A stretch of 64,000 nt of DNA from DTU013 sp964512095. GTDB taxonomy: Bacteria > Bacillota > Clostridia > Acetivibrionales > DTU013. Positions 38,959-47,325 of the stretch are shown one piece after another. Under the pieces are notes generated by a model, which saw only the letters and a program-made list of their open reading frames with translations, was not told the DNA's origin and did no database searches. The first letter of the stretch is position 1, and every line of letters starts with the position of its first letter. Location: contig CAZEIH010000016.1 of assembly GCA_964512095.1 (NCBI GenBank), positions 1 through 64,000 of the forward strand. The letters run 5' to 3'. The position numbers were made by a program, and so were the translations under genes.

Positions 38959-41334
38959 ATGGATATCATTTACAAACGGCCAATAGTATCATTTTGTATT
39001 ATGATGCTCTTAGGAATAATAACAGCAATACTATCAGAATCCATTTTAGTGGTTATAAGTTTATTTATTCTATTTTCCGTCATATTGTTATCATTAGATG
39101 CAACACGAGAAAAGAGAAAGCTAATTTCAGTAGTTATGCTTATTTTTTTTCTCTTTGGCTCCGCAGAAGCTATGCTTGTTGAAAACCATCAAATCAGGTG
39201 CTTCAATGGGTATTCCGGTGAAGCGGTGACAGTAAAGGGATATATCGCATCGGCTCCTGAATTGAAGGATGATAAGGTGTCATACACGGTTCAGGTGTCA
39301 TGTATCAGGAAAGGCTTTAGGGGGCAGTTTACCGACAATTCTGGAAAAGTTCTTCTTAAGACTCTTGCAGATGGTGATTTGGACGTTTTTAATTATGGAA
39401 GTGAGATAACATTTGAAGGAATACTGACACCGCCAAACGGTATCAGGAATCCCGGTGGATTTGACTATAGAATGTACCTATCTCAAAAGGGTGTGGGAGC
39501 GACAGTTTTTGCATACCCTTACACAATTAAAAAGGGAGAAGAAAGTAGAGGGAATTTTCTAGTAAAGGCAGGACTTGCAATACGGGGCAGAATTGTTGAT
39601 GTTATTGAAAAAAGCTTACCAGAGCAGCAGGCGGGACTTTTAAACGGAATGCTAATTGGGTATAGGCAAGGATTGTCCAAGGAGGTGCAGGATGCATTCA
39701 GAGATGCTGGGCTGATGCATATTATGGCGGTTTCAGGTGCAAATGTAGCCTTTCTGATATTACCTGTCTCACTTTTGTTGAAGCTACTGGGGATTCGCAA
39801 GAAAGCTGCAAATCTAATGATCATAGCCTTTTTAAACCTATTCGTATGTATCACAGGTTTTGAGCCCTCGGTTCTCAGGGCGGTGTTCATGGCATGTGTG
39901 CTGCTTGTATCCTCCCTTCTTTATCGTGAGCCGGATGTATATTCAGCGATGGCAGTTTCATGTATAATAATGCTTGCAATAAACCCTAGTATGCTTTTTA
40001 ATATAGGTTTTCAGCTATCTTATGCTGCTACATTAGGTATTGTCATGCTGTATGCAAATATTAGCAAGCTGGTATCCTGTAAACTCATCCCTAAAAAGGC
40101 TGCGGATGTTCTTGGAGCAACACTGGCGGCTCAGGCTGGTGTTTTGCCGATTACCCTGATACACTTTAACAGAATTTCTCTTATTTCAGTTTTACCCAAT
40201 ATACTTGCTGCGCCACTGTTGGAAATAATTACGATACTAGGTGCGATTATGGCAATTGTAGGTCAGTTTAGTATAATTTTATCCAGACTTATTGGATATC
40301 TAAATAATGTATTTCTAATAGTTGTTCTATATATCACCAAATGGTCGTCCGCTGTTCCATATGCTTCAATTACCACTATTACTCCGTCTTTTGTAGCTAC
40401 GGCGATTTACTATGTGATAGTGTGGTTCCTGTTTTGGTATAAACCGTTGAAGGGCGTGCGCTTAAATATGAGATATGTGGCTATTGGAATGTCACTTGTT
40501 GTGATACTGGGCTTAAGCAGTAGCATTATGCCCGGTACCCTAGATGTTATCTTTTTGGATGTAGGTCAGGGAGATAGCACTTTTATCAGGACATGTGCTG
40601 GAAAAACAATTCTCATAGATGGGGGCGGCAGCGCTAATCCGCTTGTAGTATCAAGAGTTGGAGAGCTTACAGTTGTTCCCTTCTTGCTGGACTATGGAGT
40701 AGCAAGTCTTGATGCAGTTATTGCGACCCATGCTCACGCAGATCATATACAAGGATTGATGGATGTACTGAAAACACTAAAGGTAAGGAGACTTATCATA
40801 CCATCTCTTGATGATGAAAGCTGTTTTGAAGCACTTCTGGAAGTAGCTGAGGAAAGGGGGATAACGGTATCAAGGTGTTCAAAGGGGGAGATTATTAAGA
40901 TTGACCACCAAACTACAATGTACGTTTTAAGCCCTGATGCAGAGTGTGTTGTAGATGAGAATATGCTTAACAATACATCTTTGATACTAAAGCTATGTTA
41001 TGGACAGACATCTATAATGTTCACTGGCGACGCCGAAGCTGATGTTGAGGAGAGACTTGTTTTGAAAGATGAGGCATCAGCTAACCTCAATGCAGACGTT
41101 ATAAAGATAGGACATCATGGCTCTGATACTTCTACCAGCGAGATGTTCCTTATGGCGGTAGATCCCGAAGCAGCTATTGTTAGTACAGGTAGGAATAATT
41201 TCGGACACCCATCTCCTGTGGTGTTGGAACGACTTGCTAAAAATGAGGTGGAATGTTTTCGTACTGATGAGTGTGGTGCGGTTATACTGAAAAGCAATGG
41301 AAAGAAAATTACAATTAAGAGAACAGTATATTGA
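38959..41334 (+). CDS. comEC: ComEC/Rec2 DNA-uptake channel
   Basis: A 791-residue membrane protein that carries single-stranded DNA across the membrane in natural transformation. Order: N-terminal membrane helices, a DUF4131-like OB region (residues 65-180), the Competence domain with GLLNGMLIGYRQGLSKEVQD and MHIMAVSGANVAFLILP, then a C-terminal metallo-beta-lactamase-like domain with DVGQGDSTFIRT, ATHAHADHIQGLMD and KIGHHGSDTSTSEMF. The HxHxDH metal motif is intact, so this may be one of the forms with nuclease potential. ComEA is not adjacent. It starts the comEC-holA pair common in Bacillota. Confidence 0.94.
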   Translation: MDIIYKRPIVSFCIMMLLGIITAILSESILVVISLFILFSVILLSLDATREKRKLISVVMLIFFLFGSAEAMLVENHQIRCFNGYSGEAVTVKGYIASAPELKDDKVSYTVQVSCIRKGFRGQFTDNSGKVLLKTLADGDLDVFNYGSEITFEGILTPPNGIRNPGGFDYRMYLSQKGVGATVFAYPYTIKKGEESRGNFLVKAGLAIRGRIVDVIEKSLPEQQAGLLNGMLIGYRQGLSKEVQDAFRDAGLMHIMAVSGANVAFLILPVSLLLKLLGIRKKAANLMIIAFLNLFVCITGFEPSVLRAVFMACVLLVSSLLYREPDVYSAMAVSCIIMLAINPSMLFNIGFQLSYAATLGIVMLYANISKLVSCKLIPKKAADVLGATLAAQAGVLPITLIHFNRISLISVLPNILAAPLLEIITILGAIMAIVGQFSIILSRLIGYLNNVFLIVVLYITKWSSAVPYASITTITPSFVATAIYYVIVWFLFWYKPLKGVRLNMRYVAIGMSLVVILGLSSSIMPGTLDVIFLDVGQGDSTFIRTCAGKTILIDGGGSANPLVVSRVGELTVVPFLLDYGVASLDAVIATHAHADHIQGLMDVLKTLKVRRLIIPSLDDESCFEALLEVAEERGITVSRCSKGEIIKIDHQTTMYVLSPDAECVVDENMLNNTSLILKLCYGQTSIMFTGDAEADVEERLVLKDEASANLNADVIKIGHHGSDTSTSEMFLMAVDPEAAIVSTGRNNFGHPSPVVLERLAKNEVECFRTDECGAVILKSNGKKITIKRTVY

Positions 41335-41383
41335 AAAAATGTGTTGGGATTGATAGAATCAAGTAGAGATTAATAGAAATGAG

Positions 41384-42478
41384 ATGAAAATTGTGGCAGC
41401 AAAGGATCCCTACGCTGGTAATGAAAAAATGCTCTGGAAGTCAATAAAAAATAATGAGGTTGGGAAGCTGTACCTTTTTTTTGGGCTTGAGGAGTACCTT
41501 ATAAGAAATTTCTGTGAGCAGATAGAAAAAACAATAGTTTCAGAAGATTTCAGGCTACTTAATAAGGTTGTCTTGAATGGCAAGGTGTCGCCGACTCAGG
41601 TAGTAGAAAATTGTCAGACAGCACCTGTGTTTTCTGATAGAAAGCTTGTTATTGTTAAAGATTCGGGATTTTTTAAGGGTGGAAATAAGGCTGTTAGCAA
41701 AGATAAAAATAAAAGCTCCGGGAAAAAAGCCAAAGGCTCGGCTGGAAAGGGAAGAGACGGGGATGAGCTCGCAAATTTCCTTCAAGATATGCCGGAACAT
41801 GTGTGCTTAATTTTTACAGAGCAGGAGATAGATAGAAGAATTAAATATGTTGATGCTATTGCTAAGAATGGTTTAATAGTCAATTTTGATTATAAAAAGC
41901 CTAATGAGTTAGTTGCTTGGGTTGTAAAGCGGCTCAAAGAGATGGGGCATGAGGCTTCTTCCCGTACAGCTTCAATGATAGTGGAATATTGTGAGCAGGG
42001 TATGGATGATATTATGAATGAACTAAAGAAGCTTTGTGCATATGCTGGAGAGCGCTCACTAATAATTGAAGAGGATGTGGAGAAGGTTTGTACCAGGTCT
42101 GTTAAGAGCAGAATTTTTGACCTAACTGATGCAATTGCAGCAAAACGAACCACAGCAGCGATTTCTATGGTTGGTGATATGGCGGTTCTCAAGGAACCCA
42201 TGGCCAAGGTTATGTTTATGATTAACAGGCAATTTAGACAGCTGATACAGGCTAAGCTTTTGTTGCGGGATGGAGCCAGTAAGAAAGAAATAGCTTCGTT
42301 TTTCAAAACTCACCCTTTTATTGCAGAAAAGTTGATAAGGCAGGCTAACAGCTTTGATATGGAGAGACTAGAGGCTGCTGCCGCCAGGGGTCTTGAGCTT
42401 GATATAGCTATAAAGAATGGCAAAATGAAGGATAGAATGGCAGTTGAGCTTCTGATTGTTGGATTTGCAGCAAAATAA
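41384..42478 (+). CDS. holA: DNA polymerase III delta subunit
   Basis: A 364-residue clamp-loader subunit. YLFFGLEEYLIRNFCEQIE at the start and APVFSDRKLVIVKDSGFF belong to the AAA-like first domain; MDDIMNELKKLCAYAGERS and FDLTDAIAAKRTTAAIS to domains II and III. It opens the sliding clamp ring. A lysine-rich insertion (KDKNKSSGKKAKGSAGKGRD) near residue 110 is longer than usual. The comEC-holA-rpsT order, with rpsT convergent, is conserved in many Bacillota. Confidence 0.92.
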   Translation: MKIVAAKDPYAGNEKMLWKSIKNNEVGKLYLFFGLEEYLIRNFCEQIEKTIVSEDFRLLNKVVLNGKVSPTQVVENCQTAPVFSDRKLVIVKDSGFFKGGNKAVSKDKNKSSGKKAKGSAGKGRDGDELANFLQDMPEHVCLIFTEQEIDRRIKYVDAIAKNGLIVNFDYKKPNELVAWVVKRLKEMGHEASSRTASMIVEYCEQGMDDIMNELKKLCAYAGERSLIIEEDVEKVCTRSVKSRIFDLTDAIAAKRTTAAISMVGDMAVLKEPMAKVMFMINRQFRQLIQAKLLLRDGASKKEIASFFKTHPFIAEKLIRQANSFDMERLEAAAARGLELDIAIKNGKMKDRMAVELLIVGFAAK

Positions 42479-42523
42479 AAAAGCCCGGGCGCCTGGTGAT
42501 ACCAAGCGATGCACGCGCTTTTT
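42477..42523. terminator. Bidirectional terminator between holA and rpsT
   Basis: AAAAAGCCCGGGCGCC ... GCACGCGCTTTTT: a GC-rich stem with an A-run before and a T-run after, containing a small inner GGT/ACC pair. It can end both convergent genes. Confidence 0.7.
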
Positions 42524-42545
42524 ATAAAATCACATATTTCGAAAA

Positions 42546-42809
42546 TTATTTGTTGGCAGCGTTTAGTGCTTTTGCCAGCCTTGATTTTCTTCTCGCAGCG
42601 GTGTTTTTATGAAGTATGTTCTTTGCTGCTGCCTTGTCAATAGACTTCATTGTAGTGTTCAACAATGTGGTAGCTGATTCATCGTTTGATGTGATAGCCT
42701 CATTGCATTTTTTTATAGCAGTCTTAAGAGCTGATTTTCTCATTGTATTCTTCAATGTCTTCGCATTTGCGATTTTCACTCTTTTAATAGCGGATTTTAT
42801 GTTTGGCAA
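42546..42809 (-). CDS. rpsT: Small-subunit ribosomal protein S20
   Basis: An 87-residue basic helical protein. The TTG start gives the family N-terminus (M)PNIKSAIKRVKIANAKT; AGGAGGTG lies 6 bases before it, and longer frames upstream add unrelated residues. The body (NTMRKSALKTAIKKCNEAI, KAAAKNILHKNTAARRKSRL) is typical S20. TTG starts are known for rpsT, where they contribute to autogenous control. Confidence 0.95.
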   Translation of the reverse strand: MPNIKSAIKRVKIANAKTLKNTMRKSALKTAIKKCNEAITSNDESATTLLNTTMKSIDKAAAKNILHKNTAARRKSRLAKALNAANK

Positions 42810-42979
42810 ACTTTTCACCTCCTGCGATCTCAATTGTTTTATCAACATCAGATATTCTAACACGAACTATATTAAAATGCAAGGTAAATGATGAAGGTTA
42901 TTACACTATTCACTTATTTTTCTACAGATTTTGTGAAAACTATAGGATATAAAACTAATGAAAAGAGAGGATATATACA

Positions 42980-43981
42980 ATGTCTAAGTTGAGGAGTGTA
43001 AGGACAGACCTGACCCTTGAGGCTCATGAGCTGCTTCGTGAGAATGCGGTTCGAGAGCAGGAGCAACAGCAGGATATACCAGGTGTTGAGTTGGATAATG
43101 CAGGTGATGACAGGATTAGGATTACCAGAGTCAGGGTGACATCGCCTACGGGAGAGGCTGCAATAGGCAAACCCATGGGGAATTATATTACTCTTGAGGT
43201 GCCAGGGCTCAGAGATAATGACCAGGAGCTTTATGAAGAGACCTGCAAGGCACTGGCGAAGGAGCTTACAGGTATTCTTCATCTGAATGATAAGACGTTG
43301 ACGCTGGTGGTTGGGTTAGGTAACTGGAATGTTACGCCTGATGCCCTGGGCCCTAAGGTGGTATCAAGCATGATGGTGACTAGGCATCTTTTAGAGTACT
43401 TGCCGGAACAGGTTGATGAGGGTGTGAGGCCGGTTTGTGCAGTTGCACCGGGTGTTTTGGGGATTACGGGTATTGAGACGGGTGAGATTGTGAAGGGAAT
43501 TGTGGATAGGATTAGACCGGATTATGTTATAGCGATTGATGCTCTGGCTTCAAGGAGGATGGAGCGGGTTAATACGACAATTCAGATTGCTGATACAGGT
43601 ATTTCTCCAGGTTCGGGGGTGGGGAATAAGAGGATGGAGCTTTCTAGGGATACTTTGGGGGTGCCGGTTTTGGCTATTGGTGTTCCGACAGTGGTCGATG
43701 CTGCTACTATGGCTAATGATACTATTGATTTGGTGCTTGATAGTATGATTGATCAGGCTCCTAAGGGGACTGATTTTTATAGTATGATGAAGACTATTGA
43801 TCGGGATGAGAAGTATGCGATGATTAAGGAGGTGCTGGAGCCTTATGTTGGGAATTTGATTGTTACTCCTAAGGAGATTGATGATGTTGTTAAGAAGATT
43901 TCTAAGGTGATTGCAAATGGGTTGAATATTGCTTTGCATCAGGGGATAACGCTGGATGATGTTAACCGGTATGTGAACTGA
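42980..43981 (+). CDS. gpr: Spore germination protease GPR
   Basis: A 333-residue aspartic-type endopeptidase (peptidase family A25) that degrades small acid-soluble proteins when spores germinate. Features: N-terminal pro-sequence with VRTDLTLEAHELL, GNYITLEVPGL, VVGLGNWNVTPDALGPKVV, IAIDALASRRMERVNTTIQIADTGISPGSGVGN (key part IDALASRRMERVNTTIQ) and VPVLAIGVPTVVDAAT. It is made as a zymogen in the forespore and processed by itself. In many Clostridia and Bacilli spoIIP follows directly; here it does not, and a structured non-coding element comes next. Confidence 0.96.
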   Translation: MSKLRSVRTDLTLEAHELLRENAVREQEQQQDIPGVELDNAGDDRIRITRVRVTSPTGEAAIGKPMGNYITLEVPGLRDNDQELYEETCKALAKELTGILHLNDKTLTLVVGLGNWNVTPDALGPKVVSSMMVTRHLLEYLPEQVDEGVRPVCAVAPGVLGITGIETGEIVKGIVDRIRPDYVIAIDALASRRMERVNTTIQIADTGISPGSGVGNKRMELSRDTLGVPVLAIGVPTVVDAATMANDTIDLVLDSMIDQAPKGTDFYSMMKTIDRDEKYAMIKEVLEPYVGNLIVTPKEIDDVVKKISKVIANGLNIALHQGITLDDVNRYVN

Positions 43982-43982
43982 T

Positions 43983-44128
43983 ACGTGCCTCCACAAACAG
44001 CGTTGTCTGTCCTTGCATAGATTTCGAGGGGGATGCTAACTTTGTTGGATGGCTTGGGACCGCCAACGCTGTTTATTCCAGCTGTGTTTCCAAGCACCGA
44101 GGTGGAGGACTTCTTGCAAGCCATGTTA
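43983..44128 (-). repeat. Expanded IS605-end-like hairpin with nested palindrome
   Basis: Read on the minus strand it starts with the same 19 bases as the hairpin at 38.7 kb (TAACATGGCTTGCAAGAAG) and ends with the same GGCACGTA. The stem is different: CCTCCAC pairs with GTGGAGG across about 105 bases instead of a 7-base loop. Inside lies a second inverted repeat, AAACAGCGTTG/CAACGCTGTTT, about 60 bases apart. It looks like an element end of the same family whose loop gained an insert. It occupies the gap where spoIIP often lies. A 91-codon minus-strand frame spans it (43,939-44,214) but overlaps gpr and has no clear ribosome site. Confidence 0.5.
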
Positions 44129-44243
44129 TAAACATAAACGGAACAAGTAATCCCTGCCGAATGGCACTTCCGTAAACATGTATAATTATTTTTATAACGC
44201 TGTTCCTCTTTCATTTGCCCTTGAAATAACGTATAATTTAGTC

Positions 44244-44360
44244 AATTCGCTTCGCTAAGAGAGTCAGATGGAGACTGAACTCCACCTGACCAAGGAAGCT
44301 AATTAATTCGTCTTCATTCATCGACGACCTATAGAGGTCAGCGTCTTTGAAGACATAGAT
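44244..44360 (+). repeat. Dispersed palindromic repeat, copy A (full length)
   Basis: About 117 bases with three nested palindromes: GTCAGATGGA/TCCACCTGAC, ACCTATAGAGGT inside CGACGACC..AGGTCAGCG, and GTCTTTGAAGAC. It starts AATTCGCTTCGCT and ends AGACATAGAT. Its reverse complement matches copy B near gltX along the whole length. It lies upstream of the M50-like gene. Confidence 0.8.
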
Positions 44361-44375
44361 AAACTTGGGGGGAAT

Positions 44376-45095
44376 ATGAAACAGACAGGAAGATATGTAA
44401 TTATCCTCACGCTAGTAATACTACTTTGGAATACAGTAGTTATAAAGCCGCTAAAAATATTCACAGTGTTTCTACATGAACTAGGTCACTCACTAATGGC
44501 TGTAATATTTGGAAACGGTATAACTGGCTTTAGAATAAACCTTGATGAAAGCGGCTATGCAATGACGCTGCCTAAAAGTGAATTTTCGGCCTTCCTTATA
44601 GCTAATGGAGGATATTTAGGAAGTGTTTTCTTTGCCCTTCTGATACTGAAGCTTAAAAATACCGCTGTTAAGAAATACATCCTTGGGACATCGGCAATTC
44701 TTTTGCTAGGTGTTTCAATAGCCTATGGTAAGTCTGTGTTTACAATAATCTACGCGGCAATTTACGCAGGTCTTGTGTTACTGCTCTATATGCTAAAAAA
44801 CGAGAAACTTAACGATTGGATAATTGACATTATAGGTGTTGCAAGCGCAGCATATGCAATATATGATACTTTTGTTGACACCATTCTGTTGCAGATAAAC
44901 CACAAGCTGGGTTTAATCTCCGGCTGGGGTTCTGTACAGCCTGTGACTGATGCAGTAATGCTTGAAAGGATGACTAAAATACCGGCTGTTGTATGGGGAA
45001 TACTGTGGCTTACCATAGCCTGTGTTGCTGTATATTCAACTATTACAAAAAAGAGGACAACATCCTCGGCTAGGGGAAAAAAGCGTGCTATGTAA
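44376..45095 (+). CDS. M50-family (site-2-protease-like) membrane metallopeptidase
   Basis: A 239-residue protein with six or so membrane helices. The zinc motif HELGH occurs at residues ~34-38 (FTVFLHELGHSLMAVIFG), and IANGGYLGSVFFALLIL supplies the second conserved region, with the NGG in place of NPxG/DG. This corresponds to the M50B-like group (PF13398) of short putative proteases. GGGGGG precedes the ATG. The substrate is unknown; the position between gpr and ligA gives no hint. Confidence 0.82.
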   Translation: MKQTGRYVIILTLVILLWNTVVIKPLKIFTVFLHELGHSLMAVIFGNGITGFRINLDESGYAMTLPKSEFSAFLIANGGYLGSVFFALLILKLKNTAVKKYILGTSAILLLGVSIAYGKSVFTIIYAAIYAGLVLLLYMLKNEKLNDWIIDIIGVASAAYAIYDTFVDTILLQINHKLGLISGWGSVQPVTDAVMLERMTKIPAVVWGILWLTIACVAVYSTITKKRTTSSARGKKRAM

Positions 45096-45149
45096 AAGCT
45101 CTTACTGTTACTTGTTTCCTTATATAATACTGAGCGGAGGATTTTCGAT

Positions 45150-47114
45150 ATGGATATGACAGATAAGATACAGCTAATGAAAGATAAGATTGAGCAGTTA
45201 AACAAAGCAGCAAAAGCATATTATCAGGAAGACATTGAGATTATGTCCAACTATGAATATGATAGGCTATATAATGAGCTTGAGGAGCTTGAAAAGCAGA
45301 CAGGGACTGTGCTGTCAAATAGCCCTACTATACGAGTTGGCTATGAATTATTATCAGGCCTGCCTAAGGAACGCCATGAGAAGCCTATGCTCTCATTAGA
45401 TAAAACAAAGGATGGAGATGCACTGAAAGCTTGGATTGGTACGCAACAGGGAATACTTTCCTGGAAGCTTGATGGTCTTACCATCGTACTTACATATCTG
45501 GATGGAAGGCTTGAAAAGGCAGTAACCAGAGGCAATGGCGAAGTGGGCGAGGTTGTGACCAATAATGTCAGAGTGTTTAAAAACATACCGTTAAGTATTC
45601 CACACAAAAGCGCTCTTGTCCTGAGGGGAGAGGCAGTTATTAGCTATTCCGATTTTGAAAAAATAAACGATGAAATAGTCGATGACAGCTTAAAATACAA
45701 AAATCCCAGAAACCTCTGTAGTGGTTCTGTGAGGCAGCTAAATAATAAGATAACGTCAGAGAGAAAGGTAAAATTTTATGCTTTCTCTATTGTGAGAGTT
45801 GAGGATGCTGAGCTTGGCAATTCAAGAGCAACTCAGTTTGAGTGGCTGTCTTCCCAAGGCTTTGATGTAGTAGACTACAGAAAGGTTGATTCAGAAAGCT
45901 TGGAAGAAACCCTTAAGTGGTTTGGAGGGGAGGTCGAAAAAAATGACATTCCCTCAGACGGGCTGGTTCTAGCCTTGGATGATATAAAATATGGAGAGTC
46001 ACTAGGATCTACGTCAAAATTCCCCCGGGATTCCATCGCATTTAAATGGCGTGACGAGATAAAGGAAACGACACTTAAGGAAATAGAATGGAGCGCTTCT
46101 CGAACCGGGCTTATTAATCCTGTTGCAATATTTGATCCGGTGGAGCTGGAGGGCACTACCGTCAGCCGTGCAAGCCTGCATAACCTTAGCATTATGGAGG
46201 AGCTTCAAATCGGTATTGGTGATACAGTTAGCGTCTACAAGGCCAACATGATAATCCCCCAAATATCGGAAAACCTGACCAGAAGCGGTAATGTAGAGAT
46301 ACCATCCCAATGCCCTGTGTGCGGAGAAAAGACAGAGGTGAGGCAGAATATTGATGTCGTGTATCTATACTGTACTAATAATGAATGTACAGCTAAGAAG
46401 ATAAAGCAGTTCTGTCTTTTCACAAGCAGAGACGCAATGAATATGGAAGGCCTGTCTGAGGCTACTGTAGAGAAGTTTATAGCCGCCGGCCTAATAAAGG
46501 AGCTTGCTGACCTGTACCACCTTGGCGGGCACAAGGATAAGATTGTAAATATGGAGGGCTTTGGTGAAAAGTCATTTGCAAAGCTCATAGAAGCTGTGGA
46601 CAGATCAAGAAAGACTACGGCTGTCAGACTGCTTTATGGGCTTGGTATACCAATTGTTGGCCTGTCAAATGCTAAACTCATATGCCGGAATTTCAAAAAC
46701 GATTGGAATCAGATAGAGAACGCAAATTTCCAGCAGCTAATCGGGATAAACGGCATTGGTGATGTAATGGCAGAAGCGTATATTCGCTTTTTCACTGATG
46801 AGAGGAATAGAGAGATAGTAAAGGATGTGTTACAGGAAGTTGAACTGGAACAGGTTATTGAGACAGAAAGCGAAAAGATTTTTGAAAATAAAACCTTTGT
46901 TATCACAGGCTCCCTAACACAGTTTAAAAACAGAGAGGAGCTTGTGGCACTGATTGAAGAAAAAGGTGGGAGGGTGTCTGGCTCTGTATCTGCAAAGACC
47001 AGCTATCTTGTAAATAACGATAATATGTCAAATTCCACAAAAAATAAAAAAGCCAAAGAGCTTGGCATAGGTATTATCACTGAGGTACAATTCCTCGAAC
47101 TACTTGAGAAGTAA
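45150..47114 (+). CDS. ligA: NAD-dependent DNA ligase
   Basis: A 654-residue ligase. Adenylation Lys lies in SWKLDGLTIVLTY near residue 107 (KxDG). TRGNGEVGEVVTNNV matches motif III-type TRGDGxxGEDVT with two changes. Then comes the zinc site CPVCGEKTEVRQNIDVVYLYC...NNEC (C-x2-C-x~15-C-x4-C), helix-hairpin-helix repeats (LIGINGIGDVMAEAYIRF) and a C-terminal BRCT domain (FVITGSLTQFKNREELVALI). It joins nicks in replication and repair. The divergence in the nucleotidyltransferase motifs suggests it could be a second LigA-type enzyme rather than the main one. Confidence 0.92.
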   Translation: MDMTDKIQLMKDKIEQLNKAAKAYYQEDIEIMSNYEYDRLYNELEELEKQTGTVLSNSPTIRVGYELLSGLPKERHEKPMLSLDKTKDGDALKAWIGTQQGILSWKLDGLTIVLTYLDGRLEKAVTRGNGEVGEVVTNNVRVFKNIPLSIPHKSALVLRGEAVISYSDFEKINDEIVDDSLKYKNPRNLCSGSVRQLNNKITSERKVKFYAFSIVRVEDAELGNSRATQFEWLSSQGFDVVDYRKVDSESLEETLKWFGGEVEKNDIPSDGLVLALDDIKYGESLGSTSKFPRDSIAFKWRDEIKETTLKEIEWSASRTGLINPVAIFDPVELEGTTVSRASLHNLSIMEELQIGIGDTVSVYKANMIIPQISENLTRSGNVEIPSQCPVCGEKTEVRQNIDVVYLYCTNNECTAKKIKQFCLFTSRDAMNMEGLSEATVEKFIAAGLIKELADLYHLGGHKDKIVNMEGFGEKSFAKLIEAVDRSRKTTAVRLLYGLGIPIVGLSNAKLICRNFKNDWNQIENANFQQLIGINGIGDVMAEAYIRFFTDERNREIVKDVLQEVELEQVIETESEKIFENKTFVITGSLTQFKNREELVALIEEKGGRVSGSVSAKTSYLVNNDNMSNSTKNKKAKELGIGIITEVQFLELLEK

Positions 47115-47135
47115 AGTAATTGTCTCGTATCATAA

Positions 47136-47166
47136 AATAAGTCCTCGCAAAGCGAGGACTTATTAA
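47136..47166 (+). terminator. ligA terminator
   Basis: AATAAGTCCTCGC, AAA, GCGAGGACTTATT: a 13-base perfect stem just after the stop codon. Confidence 0.88.
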
Positions 47167-47206
47167 ATCTCTTGGTGCCCAATGGCTGACCAGGAGGTTC
47201 TATTTT

Positions 47207-47325
47207 ATCTATGTCTTCAGAAAACGTCGACCTCTATAGCTCGGCGATGAATGAAGATGAATTAATTATCTTCATTGGTCAGGTGGAGTTTTGTCTCTAC
47301 CTGACTCCCTGAGCGAAGCAAATTT
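47207..47325 (-). repeat. Dispersed palindromic repeat, copy B (full length)
   Basis: The inverse of copy A: ATCTATGTCTTCAG, then ACGTCGACCTCTATAGCTCGG, GATGAATGAAGATGAATTAA, GGTCAGGTGGAGTT, CTCTACCTGACTCC and GAGCGAAGCAAATTTA. It reaches into the stop codon of gltX and probably supplies it. Confidence 0.8.

Noticed and set aside
43939..44214. A 91-codon minus-strand frame (MACKKSSTS... part) over the structured element
   Set aside because: It overlaps the end of gpr, lacks a clear ribosome site, and its borders coincide with the hairpin repeat, so the structure explains the sequence better than coding does.
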